DNA of 64,000 nt from Paguma larvata (taxonomy: Eukaryota > Chordata > Mammalia > Carnivora > Viverridae): contig CM057826.1 in NCBI GenBank assembly GCA_030068075.1, positions 95,283,804 to 95,347,803 of the forward strand, in the 5' to 3' direction. The position numbers and the translations under genes were made by a program. Within the stretch, counting starts at the first letter, position 1, and each line of letters starts with the position of its first letter. The notes beneath the pieces are model-generated. The model saw nothing but the letters and a program-made list of their open reading frames with translations, had not been told where the DNA came from and made no database searches. Below are positions 54,901 through 60,662 of the stretch, piece by piece.

Positions 54901-56008
54901 TTAATTGGGGAGATAGGTTAGACTAGTGGGAAAAACCTAATGGAATATTTTAAAAGAAATTTCACTTTTACTTTTGAATATTCCTCTTTAAGGCCAAAAA
55001 ACTATTTGTATAGCATTATTTTATTAGCGTTTCACCTAAATAAACGTATGAAGTTTCCATCGCCCTTACCTTTCATCTGATGAAACCATAGTCAAACTTA
55101 GTGGGATGGCACGGTGTCAAGCACCAGGACTCTTGCTTCTGGCTCCAGTGATACCAAGACAACAAAAAGTTTTAGTTCATTGATGGTTTTAAAGAACCTT
55201 CATAGGAAGTTTAAAGTGTCCCAAGTACTTCTTGAGGTAAAATAATTCTTGTTATTATATCTTTAAAGCAGGAATCAGATTATCATGTCGGTTTTGAAAA
55301 AATTGACTTGCGTTCAGAATGTGTACACCTGATTAACAAAAGTGACCAAGTACTGAATTCTTTAAAACACAGTTCATTGTCACTGAATACTAGTGTCTGA
55401 GAATAATTTATGTAAGAAGTATACTGTAAAAGTTTGTTCACCAGGTTTTTTATTTTTAGACCTCACATATAACTGACTCAGAAATGTTGCTAGACGAAGG
55501 CCCATCTGATGAAAAAGGGCACAATGAAGAGAAACTACCACTAGTTCCCAGAAAGAAAGCACATTTTGGGAGCTCAGACAATGTTGGTACTATCCCCAAT
55601 GAAGAACGATCTGACAGTGGTTTTCCAAACTCTGTGATAGCTGAATTTTCTGAGGAATCCATCTCTGAAAATTTGTCACCCAATACTACTTCTTCACTGG
55701 AAGACCAGGGTGAGGAGGGGGTACCTGAGCCCCAAGAAACGTCTACAGCTCTTCCTCAGAGTTCTTTGATAGAGGTTGAACTTGAAGATGTGCCATTTGC
55801 ACAGAACGCAGGACAGAAGAACCAGTCAGAGGAACAGTCTGAAGCATCTTCTGAGCAACTGGATCAGTTTACACCATCAGCAGAAAAAACTGTGGATAGC
55901 AGCTCAGAGGAGATAGAAGTGGAGGTGCCTGTGGTGGACAGGCGGAATTTAAGAAGAAAGGCCAAAGGGCATAAAGGACCTGCTAAGAAGAAAGCGAAGC
56001 TGACATGA
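8373..56008 (+). CDS. FAM169A: FAM169A, soluble lamin-associated protein of 75 kDa (12 coding exons)
   Basis: Spliced coding sequence joining 8373-8504, 9569-9668, 9966-10051, 12078-12249, 29031-29210, 39605-39733, 40262-40374, 43318-43357, 44079-44232, 50682-50838, 54209-54412 and 55460-56008; the sum is 2016 nt, 671 aa plus stop, and all introns are GT-AG. I recognise the protein as FAM169A (human about 670 aa) by near-identity along its whole length. The family product is described as a soluble nuclear protein associated with lamins; no enzyme activity is established. Residues 1 to about 265 form a conserved, probably globular N-terminal region. Residues about 270-640 are low-complexity, rich in Ser, Glu and Asp and probably disordered. 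The last 22 residues (650-671) are rich in Arg and Lys ([13 protein letters not shown], then KKKAK) and look like a bipartite nuclear localisation signal. The reading frame is intact, so the gene looks functional. The promoter and first noncoding exon were not seen. Confidence 0.96.
8505..9568 (+). other. FAM169A intron after coding exon 1
   Basis: AT-rich unique sequence, 1064 nt, with no recognised repeat or RNA gene. Confidence 0.6.
9569..9668 (+). CDS. FAM169A: FAM169A coding exon 2
   Basis: 100 nt between CATTTCAG and GTGTCTTT; phase 0 in, phase 1 out (ACA G|). Encodes residues 45-77 and the start of 78, from [10 protein letters not shown] to FAPEDSLT. Conserved N-terminal region. Confidence 0.95.
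9966..10051 (+). CDS. FAM169A: FAM169A coding exon 3
   Basis: 86 nt between CTTTTAG and GTAACAAG; completes Ala78 and ends after Gln106 in phase 0 ([15 protein letters not shown] to REGLKQ). The intron before it is only 297 nt. Confidence 0.95.
10052..12077 (+). other. FAM169A intron after coding exon 3
   Basis: About 2 kb with no SINE or L1, less AT-rich than its surroundings. Several open frames of up to 114 codons occur, but none shows codon structure, splice-site framing or a family I know. Confidence 0.6.
12078..12249 (+). CDS. FAM169A: FAM169A coding exon 4
   Basis: 172 nt between TTTCCAG and GTGAGTC; residues 107-163 plus one base of Gly164 ([15 protein letters not shown] to FYSVKPTG). 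Its first codon is GTG, which is simply the first codon of the exon, not an initiation site. Confidence 0.95.
12597..12720 (-). mobile_element. L1 3' UTR fragment
   Basis: Same motif set as the other carnivore L1 3' ends (TTAGTTAACACACAGTGCAA, CCCAGTGCTCATCACAAG), truncated at both sides. Confidence 0.8.
12936..13162 (-). mobile_element. feliform tRNA-Lys SINE
   Basis: Reverse copy with two GA runs (12963-12984 and about 13010-13043); the head is degraded (CCAAGACTGAGGCCC). Confidence 0.85.
15750..17120 (+). mobile_element. old LINE remnants (L1ME / HAL1-like)
   Basis: 15950-16100 resembles an old L1 3' end (CTCCTGGTTTTGATAATAGT, GGGGAAGCTGGATGAAGGG). 16450-17120 resembles the coding end of an old LINE (TCAGAACTACAGAACATGC, AAAGGACCCATTGAGC). 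Heavily decayed; the names are tentative. Confidence 0.5.
17382..17624. mobile_element. palindromic mariner-type MITE, 243 bp, TA-flanked
   Basis: Begins CAGTAAAACCTTAGTTTGCG and ends with the near-exact complement (CTAAGGTTTTACTG), with a TA dinucleotide directly outside each end (17380-17381 and 17625-17626). The outer 23 nt pair with only two differences, and the interior continues to pair around GTGACTTTCAGCGTCAC. A TA duplication and long inverted repeats are hallmarks of Tc1/mariner elements. No transposase is encoded. Confidence 0.88.
17671..17787 (-). mobile_element. feliform SINE, internally deleted
   Basis: Reverse copy of only about 117 nt, ending CTCAGCCACCCAGGCACCCC; it lies 46 nt right of the MITE. 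Confidence 0.82.
18880..19640 (+). repeat. ancient interspersed repeat, family not named
   Basis: Diverged mid-repetitive sequence of the kind reading '...gtagtccaggtgaaag...' and 'tgacatgtgaagttcagcg...gggacatct'. Similar stretches occur at 21.45, 42.1 and 50.0 kb in the same orientation. Confidence 0.45.
19715..19819 (-). mobile_element. short-type carnivore SINE
   Basis: Reverse copy, AGATCAAGAGTCGAACGCTG, ending CTGAGCCAGGAAGGTGCCCC. Confidence 0.75.
20040..20800 (+). mobile_element. MLT1-like solo LTR sequence (ERVL-MaLR)
   Basis: The right end has the MaLR signature TTTTAAGCCAGTACACTTTG followed by TTTGTTGGGCAACAATAGG. The upstream body is diverged. No internal retroviral genes are present. 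Confidence 0.6.
21450..22090 (+). repeat. ancient interspersed repeat, same type as 18.9 kb
   Basis: GGTCTTGTAGGCCAAGGAAAG, GAGAATCCTTTGAAAAG and AACATGGGCGTAATGCGATC, then a purine-rich stretch. Confidence 0.45.
23415..23610 (-). mobile_element. feliform SINE in L1
   Basis: Reverse copy; the L1 reads GAAATTCACTTTTTAA on the left and GGAATTTACTCTTTTTAA on the right, the target duplication. Confidence 0.88.
23815..24028 (+). mobile_element. feliform SINE in L1, near-consensus
   Basis: Cleanest copy in the window. Pol III box A (GGTGGCTCAGTCGGTTGAG) and box B (GTTCGAGCCCC) look intact, with a (CT)n body, an A tail and AAAAGCTTTTTT on both sides. Probably the youngest SINE here. Confidence 0.93.
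24385..24559 (-). mobile_element. feliform SINE in L1
   Basis: Reverse copy ending ACTGAGCCACCCAGGCACCCC. Confidence 0.85.
24736..24980 (-). mobile_element. feliform SINE in L1
   Basis: Reverse copy with a perfect 13-nt duplication CAAGCACAGAATT at 24723-24735 and 24981-24993 and a (TTTA)n tail. Confidence 0.93.
25424..25493 (+). repeat. imperfect GTGGCATTGG-type tandem repeat in L1
   Basis: Repeats of a 12-nt theme (AAGTGGCATTGG, AAATGGCCATGG, AAGTGGCAATGG) replace the expected L1 ORF2 sequence. Confidence 0.75.
25578..25758 (-). mobile_element. feliform SINE in L1
   Basis: Reverse copy, shortened body, ending CTGAGCCACCCAGGTGCCCC. Confidence 0.87.
26736..27048 (+). mobile_element. DNA transposon remnant (Tigger-like MITE), copy 1
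   Basis: Starts CCTTGACACTTGAACAACA and ends AAGTTGTTCAA, complementary ends. The interior has ATTTTTTTCAATAAATACAG and AACAGTAGGCTATTAGTAG. A second copy is at 63222. The family name is from memory and tentative. Confidence 0.7.
27042..27143. repeat. AT-rich palindromic repeat cluster
   Basis: Two perfect 12-nt palindromes TATTGTACAATA (27078-27089, 27112-27123), with related direct repeats (TTGTATAAATAT) on either side. Confidence 0.75.
27600..27830 (-). mobile_element. old L1 3' UTR fragment
   Basis: Reverse LINE 3' UTR motifs (AAGGTGTACAACTTGATGAT, ATTAACTATAGTCA). Confidence 0.6.
29031..29210 (+). CDS. FAM169A: FAM169A coding exon 5
   Basis: 180 nt between GACTGCAG and GTAAATTA, following a 16.8 kb intron. 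Residues 164-223, from [15 protein letters not shown] to LSSLMYT. It contains [14 protein letters not shown] (residues 186-199), a basic strand-to-helix turn with the Arg-x-x-x-x-Gly look of a GNAT acetyl-CoA loop; see findings. Confidence 0.95.
29390..29880 (-). mobile_element. old L1 3' end, host of the 5S fragment
   Basis: Reverse L1M 3' end: ATAATTCACATACCATAAAA, CTCTTAAAGTGTACAATTGA, TGAATAATATTCCATTTTGT. The 5S rRNA piece interrupts its right side. Confidence 0.8.
29889..29979 (-). pseudogene. 5S rRNA fragment (first 91 nt), retroposed
   Basis: The - strand matches mammalian 5S rRNA from its first base (GTCTACGGCC) through GGGAGAC, 91 of about 120 nt, with one visible difference (TACCTGG for TACTTGG). 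The internal promoter box A and intermediate element are present. The last 30 nt, including part of box C and the 3' strand of the terminal helix, are missing. A 14-nt near-perfect direct repeat, ATARGTGCATGTCT, flanks it (29880-29893 and 29981-29994), as after target-primed insertion. It sits inside an old L1. Confidence 0.9.
30660..30880 (-). mobile_element. MER3-like DNA transposon fragment
   Basis: Complement of the element with the 'gttccaataaaactttattt' type tail (here AATAAAGTTTTATTGGAACA). Name tentative. Confidence 0.55.
31145..33240 (+). mobile_element. 5'-truncated L1, sense, interrupted by a SINE
   Basis: Reads the last part of ORF2 ([30 protein letters not shown]) then the L1 3' UTR, ending in an A-rich tail near 33240. 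Stops and frameshifts are present. A short SINE at 31184-31301 splits it, with an imperfect duplication of about 19 nt on either side. Confidence 0.88.
31184..31301 (+). mobile_element. short-type SINE inside an L1
   Basis: GGGGTGCCCTGACTGACTCA head, GTTTGAGCCCCACGATGGG and an A tail. The L1 sequence AAAACTGTCAGAATTGATA is repeated imperfectly after it. Confidence 0.85.
34183..34405 (-). mobile_element. feliform tRNA-Lys SINE
   Basis: Reverse copy with a (TTTA)n tail and a GA-rich body, ending CTGAGCCACCCAGGTGCCCC. Confidence 0.9.
34430..35600 (-). mobile_element. old L1 fragments with a nested SINE
   Basis: Reverse L1 reading in two blocks (34430-34770 and 34995-35600) on either side of a SINE at 34778-34972, for example TTTGGCTGCTATGAATGATG and GGTATCTTACTGTTTTATC. 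Confidence 0.65.
34778..34972 (-). mobile_element. feliform SINE, head degraded
   Basis: Reverse copy with the standard body (GCTGTCAGCACAGAGCCCGA); the 5' head is truncated or diverged (ACTTAGACACTCC). Confidence 0.85.
35941..36045 (-). mobile_element. short-type carnivore SINE
   Basis: Reverse copy, AACATGGGGCTCAAACTGG, ending CTGAGCCAGCCAGGTC. Confidence 0.78.
36540..39425 (-). mobile_element. L1 insertion with 5' inversion (twin priming)
   Basis: 36540-37688 is the 3' half of an L1 on the - strand (3' UTR and end of ORF2, with a T-rich left end as its tail complement). About 37690-39425 is upstream ORF2 on the + strand, including [10 protein letters not shown] and the reverse-transcriptase region. 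The + part ends in AACTTCTTACTAGA (39412-39425), the exact complement of the inner start of the - part (37675-37688), so both halves meet at the same ORF2 position. The element is one insertion with its 5' part inverted. ORF2 has stops, and the catalytic Tyr/Phe-Ala-Asp-Asp box reads LLDD, so it is dead. Confidence 0.88.
39605..39733 (+). CDS. FAM169A: FAM169A coding exon 6
   Basis: 129 nt between TTTTTCAG and GTAAGAAT; residues 224-266 plus one base of 267 ([15 protein letters not shown] to LKMT). An L1 insertion ends only about 180 nt upstream of this exon. Confidence 0.95.
40262..40374 (+). CDS. FAM169A: FAM169A coding exon 7
   Basis: 113 nt; residues 267-304 ([13 protein letters not shown] to SSEMQPT), phase 1 in and phase 0 out before GTAGGTAC. 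The acceptor is a CAGCAG tandem. I chose the first AG because the inclusive Ala-Val-Ser reading lines up with the human Ala-Leu-Ser. Use of the second AG would drop one codon. Confidence 0.93.
41130..41326 (-). mobile_element. feliform tRNA-Lys SINE
   Basis: Reverse copy, GA-rich body, ending GGCTGAGCCACCCAGCTGCCCC. Confidence 0.87.
42100..43120 (+). repeat. ancient interspersed repeat, same type as 18.9 kb
   Basis: AGTGATAAACCATTGAAG, AAAGAGTGGCACAGTTTG, GGATTCATCAGCAAATAGG and GCAGGGAGAGCATGTGGAC, in the same order as other copies of this type. Confidence 0.45.
43318..43357 (+). CDS. FAM169A: FAM169A coding exon 8 (40 nt)
   Basis: Very short exon between TGTTTTAG and GTAAGAAA; residues 305-317 plus one base of Gly318 ([13 protein letters not shown]). 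Its length is not a multiple of three, so skipping it would shift the frame. Confidence 0.94.
43358..44078 (+). other. FAM169A intron after coding exon 8
   Basis: 721 nt; 43420-43680 is a - strand L1 3' end fragment. Nothing else was recognised. Confidence 0.55.
43423..43680 (-). mobile_element. L1 3' UTR fragment
   Basis: Reverse reading of the L1 3' UTR with the ACATACAGTRTCCAGTGATC type motif and CT-rich stretch. Confidence 0.75.
44079..44232 (+). CDS. FAM169A: FAM169A coding exon 9
   Basis: 154 nt between TTTCTCAG and GTAAAGTA; residues 318-369 ([15 protein letters not shown] to TASVNK). It holds a basic patch, [11 protein letters not shown], at about residues 333-343 that could be a second nuclear signal. 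The Arg-Ser-Ser-Ser-His run is one residue longer than the human sequence as I remember it, which would explain 671 versus 670 aa. Confidence 0.94.
44541..44766 (-). mobile_element. feliform tRNA-Lys SINE
   Basis: Reverse copy with a perfect 14-nt duplication TATCACTATCTTTT at 44527-44540 and 44767-44780. Confidence 0.93.
44800..44942 (-). mobile_element. short-type carnivore SINE
   Basis: Reverse copy 33 nt from the previous one, with the duplication TAGCTGTAGTTTTT at 44786-44799 and 44944-44957. Confidence 0.87.
45485..46080 (-). mobile_element. L1 3' end with expanded TG repeat
   Basis: Reverse L1 3' UTR and ORF2 end (GTTAGTTAGCATACAGTG, GGCAAGATTTCATTC). At 45884-45915 the usual short CCATTGTGTG site is expanded to a pure TG dinucleotide run of about 30 nt. 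Confidence 0.85.
45884..45915 (+). repeat. TG dinucleotide microsatellite
   Basis: About 30 nt of pure TG in the reverse L1 fragment; likely polymorphic. Confidence 0.9.
46112..46314 (-). mobile_element. feliform tRNA-Lys SINE
   Basis: Reverse copy next to the T-run at the end of the G3BP2 pseudogene. Confidence 0.9.
46327..48600 (-). pseudogene. G3BP2P: processed pseudogene of G3BP2, antisense in a FAM169A intron
   Basis: The - strand from about 48529 reads an intronless, decayed copy of G3BP2 (Ras-GAP SH3-binding protein 2, an RNA-binding stress-granule protein). Recognisable pieces in order are MVMEKPS at 48529; [17 protein letters not shown] from the NTF2-like domain; a Glu-rich stretch with [20 protein letters not shown] and [21 protein letters not shown] at the start of the [19 protein letters not shown] and FRGEV later in the RRM; and a Gly/Arg-rich tail. 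Frameshifts separate these pieces and in-frame stops occur. The normal stop position (complement of 47372-47374) reads TGC. Two internal blocks are missing, after HATL and before KPEVQ. The stretch 46327-47340 reads on as probable 3' UTR and ends at a T-run (46317-46326), the complement of a poly(A) tail. Both outer ends are approximate. No introns plus a tail mean a retrocopy; not expected to be functional. Confidence 0.9.
48990..49195 (-). mobile_element. MER3-like DNA transposon
   Basis: AATAAAATTTTATTGTAATAC, then AGAAACCATATGGCCCAT and AAAGTTTGCTGACCCCTG, the complement of the sense copy at 62925. Name tentative. Confidence 0.6.
49200..49420 (+). mobile_element. hAT-type non-autonomous element (tentative)
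   Basis: TCTGCTCTGCCCAATATGGC, TTCATTGAGCAATTGGAGTG and an AT-rich centre, a common mammalian short DNA transposon pattern. I do not name the subfamily. Confidence 0.5.
49530..49950 (+). mobile_element. MaLR-type LTR (MST/MLT-like)
   Basis: Contains CTTCAGATGAGACTGCATCC, TTGATTGCAACTCCATGAGA and AGATAATAAATGTTTGATG, typical of MaLR LTR 3' halves. A G-rich run (49625-49647) lies inside. No genes. Confidence 0.65.
49950..49987. repeat. AT/GT-rich microsatellite
   Basis: Alternating TATATATGTGTGTATATATG then (TA)n. Confidence 0.8.
49990..50570 (+). repeat. ancient interspersed repeat, same type as 18.9 kb
   Basis: GGTCATGTTAGGCTTTGTAAGG, AGAGAACCATTAGAATTTTC and a purine-rich continuation. 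Decayed. Confidence 0.4.
50682..50838 (+). CDS. FAM169A: FAM169A coding exon 10
   Basis: 157 nt between CTTTTCTAG and GTACGAGG; residues 370-421 ([14 protein letters not shown] to KQDGEK). Strongly acidic and serine-rich. Confidence 0.94.
51280..51318. repeat. AT dinucleotide microsatellite
   Basis: TA run followed by CTATATATATAGACTATA; likely polymorphic. Confidence 0.8.
51459..51665 (-). mobile_element. feliform tRNA-Lys SINE
   Basis: Reverse copy, long T tail, ending CTGAGCCACCCAGGTGCCCC. Confidence 0.9.
51818..52025 (-). mobile_element. feliform tRNA-Lys SINE
   Basis: Reverse copy; ACCTATTTTATTTT on the left matches ACCAATTTTATTTT on the right. Confidence 0.9.
52095..52303 (-). mobile_element. 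feliform tRNA-Lys SINE
   Basis: Reverse copy; flanks CATGAAACTATATTTTT and AATGAAACTGTAATTTT form an imperfect duplication. Confidence 0.9.
52456..52625 (+). mobile_element. feliform-type SINE, variant body
   Basis: Forward copy with head GGCGCCTGGGTGGCTCAGTT, a middle differing from the others (TTGATTTCAGCTCAGGTCAT) and CTTAAGATT on both sides. Confidence 0.88.
54209..54412 (+). CDS. FAM169A: FAM169A coding exon 11
   Basis: 204 nt between ATCATGTAG and GTAAGAGG; residues 422-489 ([14 protein letters not shown] to ETVAQDK), phase 0 at both ends. Exact skipping would keep the frame. Acidic and low-complexity. Confidence 0.94.
54413..55459 (+). other. FAM169A intron after coding exon 11
   Basis: One SINE (54.6-54.81 kb); the rest is AT-rich unique sequence. 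Confidence 0.55.
54605..54812 (-). mobile_element. feliform tRNA-Lys SINE
   Basis: Reverse copy ending CTGAGCTACCCAGGTGCCC. Confidence 0.88.
55460..56008 (+). CDS. FAM169A: FAM169A terminal coding exon
   Basis: 549 nt of coding sequence from the acceptor TATTTTTAG to TGA at 56006-56008; residues 490-671. An acidic Ser/Glu-rich stretch is followed by a sharply basic C-terminus (650-671), the probable nuclear localisation signal. The 3' UTR continues in the same exon. Confidence 0.96.
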   Translation, partial: TSHITDSEMLLDEGPSDEKGHNEEKLPLVPRKKAHFGSSDNVGTIPNEERSDSGFPNSVIAEFSEESISENLSPNTTSSLEDQGEEGVPEPQETSTALPQSSLIEVELEDVPFAQNAGQKNQSEEQSEASSEQLDQFTPSAEKTVDSSSEEIEVEVPVVDRRNLRRKAKGHKGPAKKKAKLT

Positions 56009-56075
56009 ATCAAGAAGAAATGCAGACGATAAAACCCTCTTCTTTGTAACATAATTGTTGTTTTTAAAATATGGT

Positions 56076-56081
56076 AATAAA
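56076..56081 (+). promoter_or_regulatory. candidate proximal poly(A) signal
   Basis: AATAAA 68 nt after the FAM169A stop; use would give a very short 3' UTR. Confidence 0.4.
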
Positions 56082-58855
56082 TGGCATGGGGCACAGGGCA
56101 AAAATCCTAAAATTTTACTTTGAACTTATTTATGATGCCAGTTCTCCCTCCCCCTTAGGACCTAGGATTCGGCATTCTTTTTAATTTTTCAGGCTTTTTT
56201 GTGTAAATACAATTTTTTATTTTTATTAACCATGTTTCGATTTTGGGAAACCAGATCATACTCTATCTTCTTTAGCAATTGGGACACCTGACCATTAATA
56301 TTGCAGAAAATATAAACTAAACCGAAAGTAGCAGGCTTTCCATTACTTGTAAGGATCACAGAAATCTTTTATACTATGGATTTTAATAGTAATCTTGGTG
56401 AAGGTTCCAGAAGTTTTATCCTAAAAATCAAAACTAATCATTTTTTAAAATGTAGGCATGTCTAAACAAGAACGTCAGTAAATGAAAATAGACTTCAATT
56501 AAATGAGAGCACAAATACAGGAGTTTATGGTGGAGGGTTTATGAAGGTGGTATTTTGGCCTTTTAATTCTTAGTTGTGTAGATGCTGTTTCTTCCTTTGA
56601 CTTGTGTCTGAGGAAAGGTACAAAGTCTGTTTCCAACTCCGTCTTTATAACATCTGATATTAACAGTACTGCTAGGGATTTAACTCTGGCATGTCGGCAC
56701 TAATATAATTCCATAAAATTTCATTTGAAGCTGGGGACTATACTTTGGTCCTCATCCAGTTAACATGTATACTTCAGAAGCATGAGAACCCTTCCTAAGG
56801 CTTCTCCTTAATTCCATCACTGCCTTTACTCTAGAATTGTGTATTCTCCTCAGCTTTCGTCCACTTCCCAAACTTAGAGAGTGATTCCTACCAAAAGATG
56901 TCTGCCAGCTTATGCCCTTGGCATCCACATCTGGGTATTTGGACTGCGCCCGCACAATCTTAGATCCAGATGGCAAGAATCAGTCTGGCTAGGGAGCTAT
57001 AGTTAAGAGCTTAGATCAAATTGGAGGCTTTGAGTATTGCTCTGGTCTTGCTCACTCTTAATTTGTTCTTGAGGACAGGTTACAAGCTAGCCTGCATATA
57101 TACATTGTTACTATAGCAAAGGCCTTTGCCTAGGAAAACTTAAAAAAATTTTTTTCTTGGTAAGTATTATGTGTGCTCAGATTTGCACTTAGTGGGGAGA
57201 ATGCTTTGAGACCATTTAGATTGTCTTTAAAACCCGTTCGTCCTTACATGAAGAAAAAAAAAAAACCAAACACATTAGGACTTTCTGCTATTATTTGAGG
57301 TGCTAAGGATTGATGTTGAACGCTTTATTCTAGTCTACAGTCAGGTGAGGTCATTAAAGTTTATTTTGGGATGTTGATATTTTAGATCTAATAAGCTGAG
57401 TTACAGGTTTAAGCAGGTAAAACAGCAAAGCCTCTTATTCATGTCAAATTTTGAATGCTTATATCCCCTACATTTTCCTTAATTATCTGTCAGAGTAGGC
57501 CAGATGACTTCACTCCAAATGAAAATGAAAGCACTTTGGCCATTTGTTTTCTGAACCAATGCTAATTAGTTGAAAAAATAAGTATGACTGGTACTAGTAC
57601 TAGTGTATCTATCCCATGTTTATGCCGTTTTATAGATTTTGTGAGAAACTTTACTACCACAATTAGGGATATAAAGATAGGAAGACTTAGTAAATTCTTA
57701 ACGTTTCCATTTTTAATTTCTTAAAATAGATTAAAAAACCTAACACTTAGATATTTTACTTTTTTACTTGGAACTGTTCATTATTCTCTTTAGAAATTCT
57801 TTCATTAAAAGGTAGTTTAAGAAATTTGAGCTCACAACTCTTGATAGTGAATATATAGTTGCTGAGTTCACAAAATGTTTAGTTACTCATATGTAAGTGG
57901 GGACTAACAGTATAAACTCACCTTGTTAAACTGGTTTGGTTTATTCTTAAACAGTAAGAGCATTTTAAGCAATTTCAGAACTTTTTGCTTAGCATACAAG
58001 AAAACATATTACATATTATCTCTCACAGAGAATGTTATTTTGGGGGTTTGTAGATGGTAGAGAAAATGAGGTCACATAGAAAAAACCTTACTGTCATGTT
58101 TAGTAACATGTTCATGTCCAGAAAATGAGTTCTATACTCAGTGAGTATAGAATTTATAACAAAACTTATCCTCAATAAGGAATCTAAATAAAACTAATCA
58201 GATACTTAGTTTTTGCCAAGGCATTAGTAAAACTTCAGAATTGGAGGACTGAAATCTGATTTCAGCCAGCCAGTCCAGTCGTTGAGTGTCTAGTCACATT
58301 CTGTAGTCCTTTGTGGACTGCTTTTTTCTGTTTAGAAGTTTTATTTCTGGAAAAGGGTTTCACTTCAGTTTGTGTAAATACGTATATATTTCCTTGTGTA
58401 ATATAAAACATATATATTAGCCAAATTTTAGTTCTGCTTTCAAGTTTAAATTCTCCAGTTGCTAGACATCACAGAAATATATTTAAGAATTTATTATAAA
58501 GCTCCTCTACAACTTTTAAAGGTGAGAGGATCTATTATGATTTTTTATAAAATCAAAGAGCATGACAGAATGTCGGTCTTCTACTTACAATGTCTATATT
58601 CACGGTGTTTCCATTCATTGCAGAATTAACACAAGGGTAACAGCTACTGGTGATTAGTGGTTCGCTTGTAGCTGACCATCGGGACACTACCTAAAATCGT
58701 TTCAGTGACTTTAGAAAAGTATCTTGAAGGTTTATGATTACATCAAACGGTCTTGACCTAGCATCTTAAATACCTGCTCTTAAGTACTGCTTTACTCTTA
58801 GGGATTACCTTCCAAGGTTTGGTCACACCAGCAAACTGATACAGATCTTAATGTA

Positions 58856-58861
58856 AATAAA
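58856..58861 (+). promoter_or_regulatory. candidate poly(A) signal
   Basis: AATAAA in the context GTAAATAAAG about 2.8 kb past the FAM169A stop. Confidence 0.35.
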
Positions 58862-59543
58862 GAATTTATACTAACATTACCCATCTGTGGAATAGCATTT
58901 TAGAAATTTCTGCCTTGTATGTCCTCTAGTAGCTAATCTGGTGTTAGGGTCTTATCCAGTCTTTCATGGGTATTATTAGTTACAAAGGTTAGGCTTCGGT
59001 TGGCATAATACCAAGCTTTCTTCGTACCAGATCGTTAATTTGCTTATTTTGGGTTGTAAAAGAGAAGCAGACCTTAGTTCTATAGTATTGTGCTTATTAC
59101 CTTTAACCTTTTTTTTCTCACCTTCCAAAACATAGTCATTCACACATTCCCCATTTCTATTAGCTGCAAAATCAGTTGTTAAAATCTAACTGTAAGAAAA
59201 GTTCAGCTTCTGTCATCTTGAAGTAATTGTATCATACTGGATAGTCATTCCCAAGGAACTAGGCTTTCTTTTCCTAAGTGTGTATGTGTTCTAAAACTTC
59301 TATGTTTACAGTACTTAGAAAAGATGTTACGTTATTTAGAATAGCAAGTCTTATTGAGGTACTCATGTTTGTTTTCTTGGTAGTATTTTTGTTTTGTTTT
59401 GTTTTTTTAAGTTTTAATAGTAGTATGTTTTGTGATTGTTTCCTGGCCTGTGTTTTGATAACTGAACTTGTTTAGACATTAAATGATTTTGTTAAAGGCA
59501 CAATTAATCACATTGGTTGTACTTTCAAGACAGACTTTAAAAA

Positions 59544-59549
59544 AATAAA
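59544..59549 (+). promoter_or_regulatory. candidate distal poly(A) signal of FAM169A
   Basis: AATAAA in an A-rich context about 3.5 kb past the stop, the last such hexamer on + before the SINE at 60220. Confidence 0.4.
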
Positions 59550-60219
59550 CAATTTAAAACCATTAATGTGATTATAGATTAATGTGATATTACATCTTAA
59601 AAGCTCAAAGCTACAAACATAAATCATATCAGAAAAGCACTGTGACTCAGTTACAAACCTGAAACATGATCTTTTTTATATTATTCAAGGTAACTGCAAA
59701 CAAATTTCTCATAAAGAGCATCAGTGCAGTGTTTTTAAAACTATTTTACCTGGAATTAAATTTTTAACCATTCTAAAAATAGGAAAGTATAAATATTTTG
59801 GTATATTTTTTTCCATGTATTTGGAGTCGAAAATTCAGTTCCAAGTAGGTTTAACTATACATGATTGAGAAGAAGATAGAATGTTTAAAATACAAAATGA
59901 GAGGTGAAGAGATTTTTCTGAACCCTGTTTAGAGTAGTGTGCCTTCTCTCCTGTACTTTAAATACTTTATAAACAAAGGTTACCATGGGTTAATGCTACA
60001 TTTCTTAGGATTAATGAAGAAAAATGAGGAAGAAACTTCAGGTAAGGCCTCAGAAATGACAGTTTACTAGCCTAGGCTCTAATTTTAAGTGTGCACTAAC
60101 CTTTATGATAAAAGGTGTTTTCAACTATACTGAATTTCCGGTAACAAAAGATCTGCATTGCTGAGTATCCACTTCTTAACACAGATATAGACCATGATAC
60201 TTCTATAATTGCTTTTTTA

Positions 60220-60414
60220 AACATATTTTTAAATCTTTTTAAAAACTTGAGAGAGAGAGGCAGAGAGAGAAGGGAGAAACAGAGGATCCCAAGCAGGCTC
60301 CGCACTATCAGCACAGAGCCTGATGGAAGGAGCTCCAACTCACTAACCATGAGATTACGACCTGAGTGGAAATCAAGAGTTGGACACTTATGCGACTAAG
60401 CTACCCACGCTCCC
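60220..60414 (-). mobile_element. feliform tRNA-Lys SINE
   Basis: Reverse copy between the FAM169A and NSA2 3' ends; CTATAATTGCTTTTTAAA flanks it (about 60203 and 60415). Confidence 0.9.
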
Positions 60415-60484
60415 CTATAATTGCTTTTTAAAAAATTACTCAGATGTATGAACTTCTAAATGCTAAACATACTAAAAAATAAAG

Positions 60485-60662
60485 ACCAATTTGTAAACCT
60501 GGGCTCTTTTAATGTTTTTTACAATAGAATAAATAGTTCTTTTGATGGCTGCAGATCCATAAGGCTGTTTGGCAGTATTCAGAAGCCACCACAGTAATTG
60601 TGTCTTCCTAAGTGATGAGTAGTCTTCAGTAATTGTAAAGAGTTACTTGTCTGAAACTGCTG
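60485..60662 (-). other. NSA2: NSA2 3' untranslated region (probable)
   Basis: Sequence after the NSA2 stop on the - strand. An ATTAAA hexamer (complement of 60508-60513) could direct cleavage near 60485-60495. The end is inference. Confidence 0.45.
60508..60513 (-). promoter_or_regulatory. candidate poly(A) signal of NSA2
   Basis: ATTAAA on the - strand, about 150 nt past the NSA2 stop; the common variant of AATAAA. Confidence 0.4.

Larger units (their letters stand above)
56009..59570 (+). other. FAM169A: FAM169A 3' untranslated region (probable extent)
   Basis: Unique sequence right after the stop, with no SINE or L1 until about 60215, the longest such stretch in the window. AATAAA hexamers lie at 56076-56081, 58187-58192, 58856-58861 and 59544-59549. 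I take 59544 as the likely distal signal and 56076 as a possible proximal one; both choices are inference without transcript data. Confidence 0.55.
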
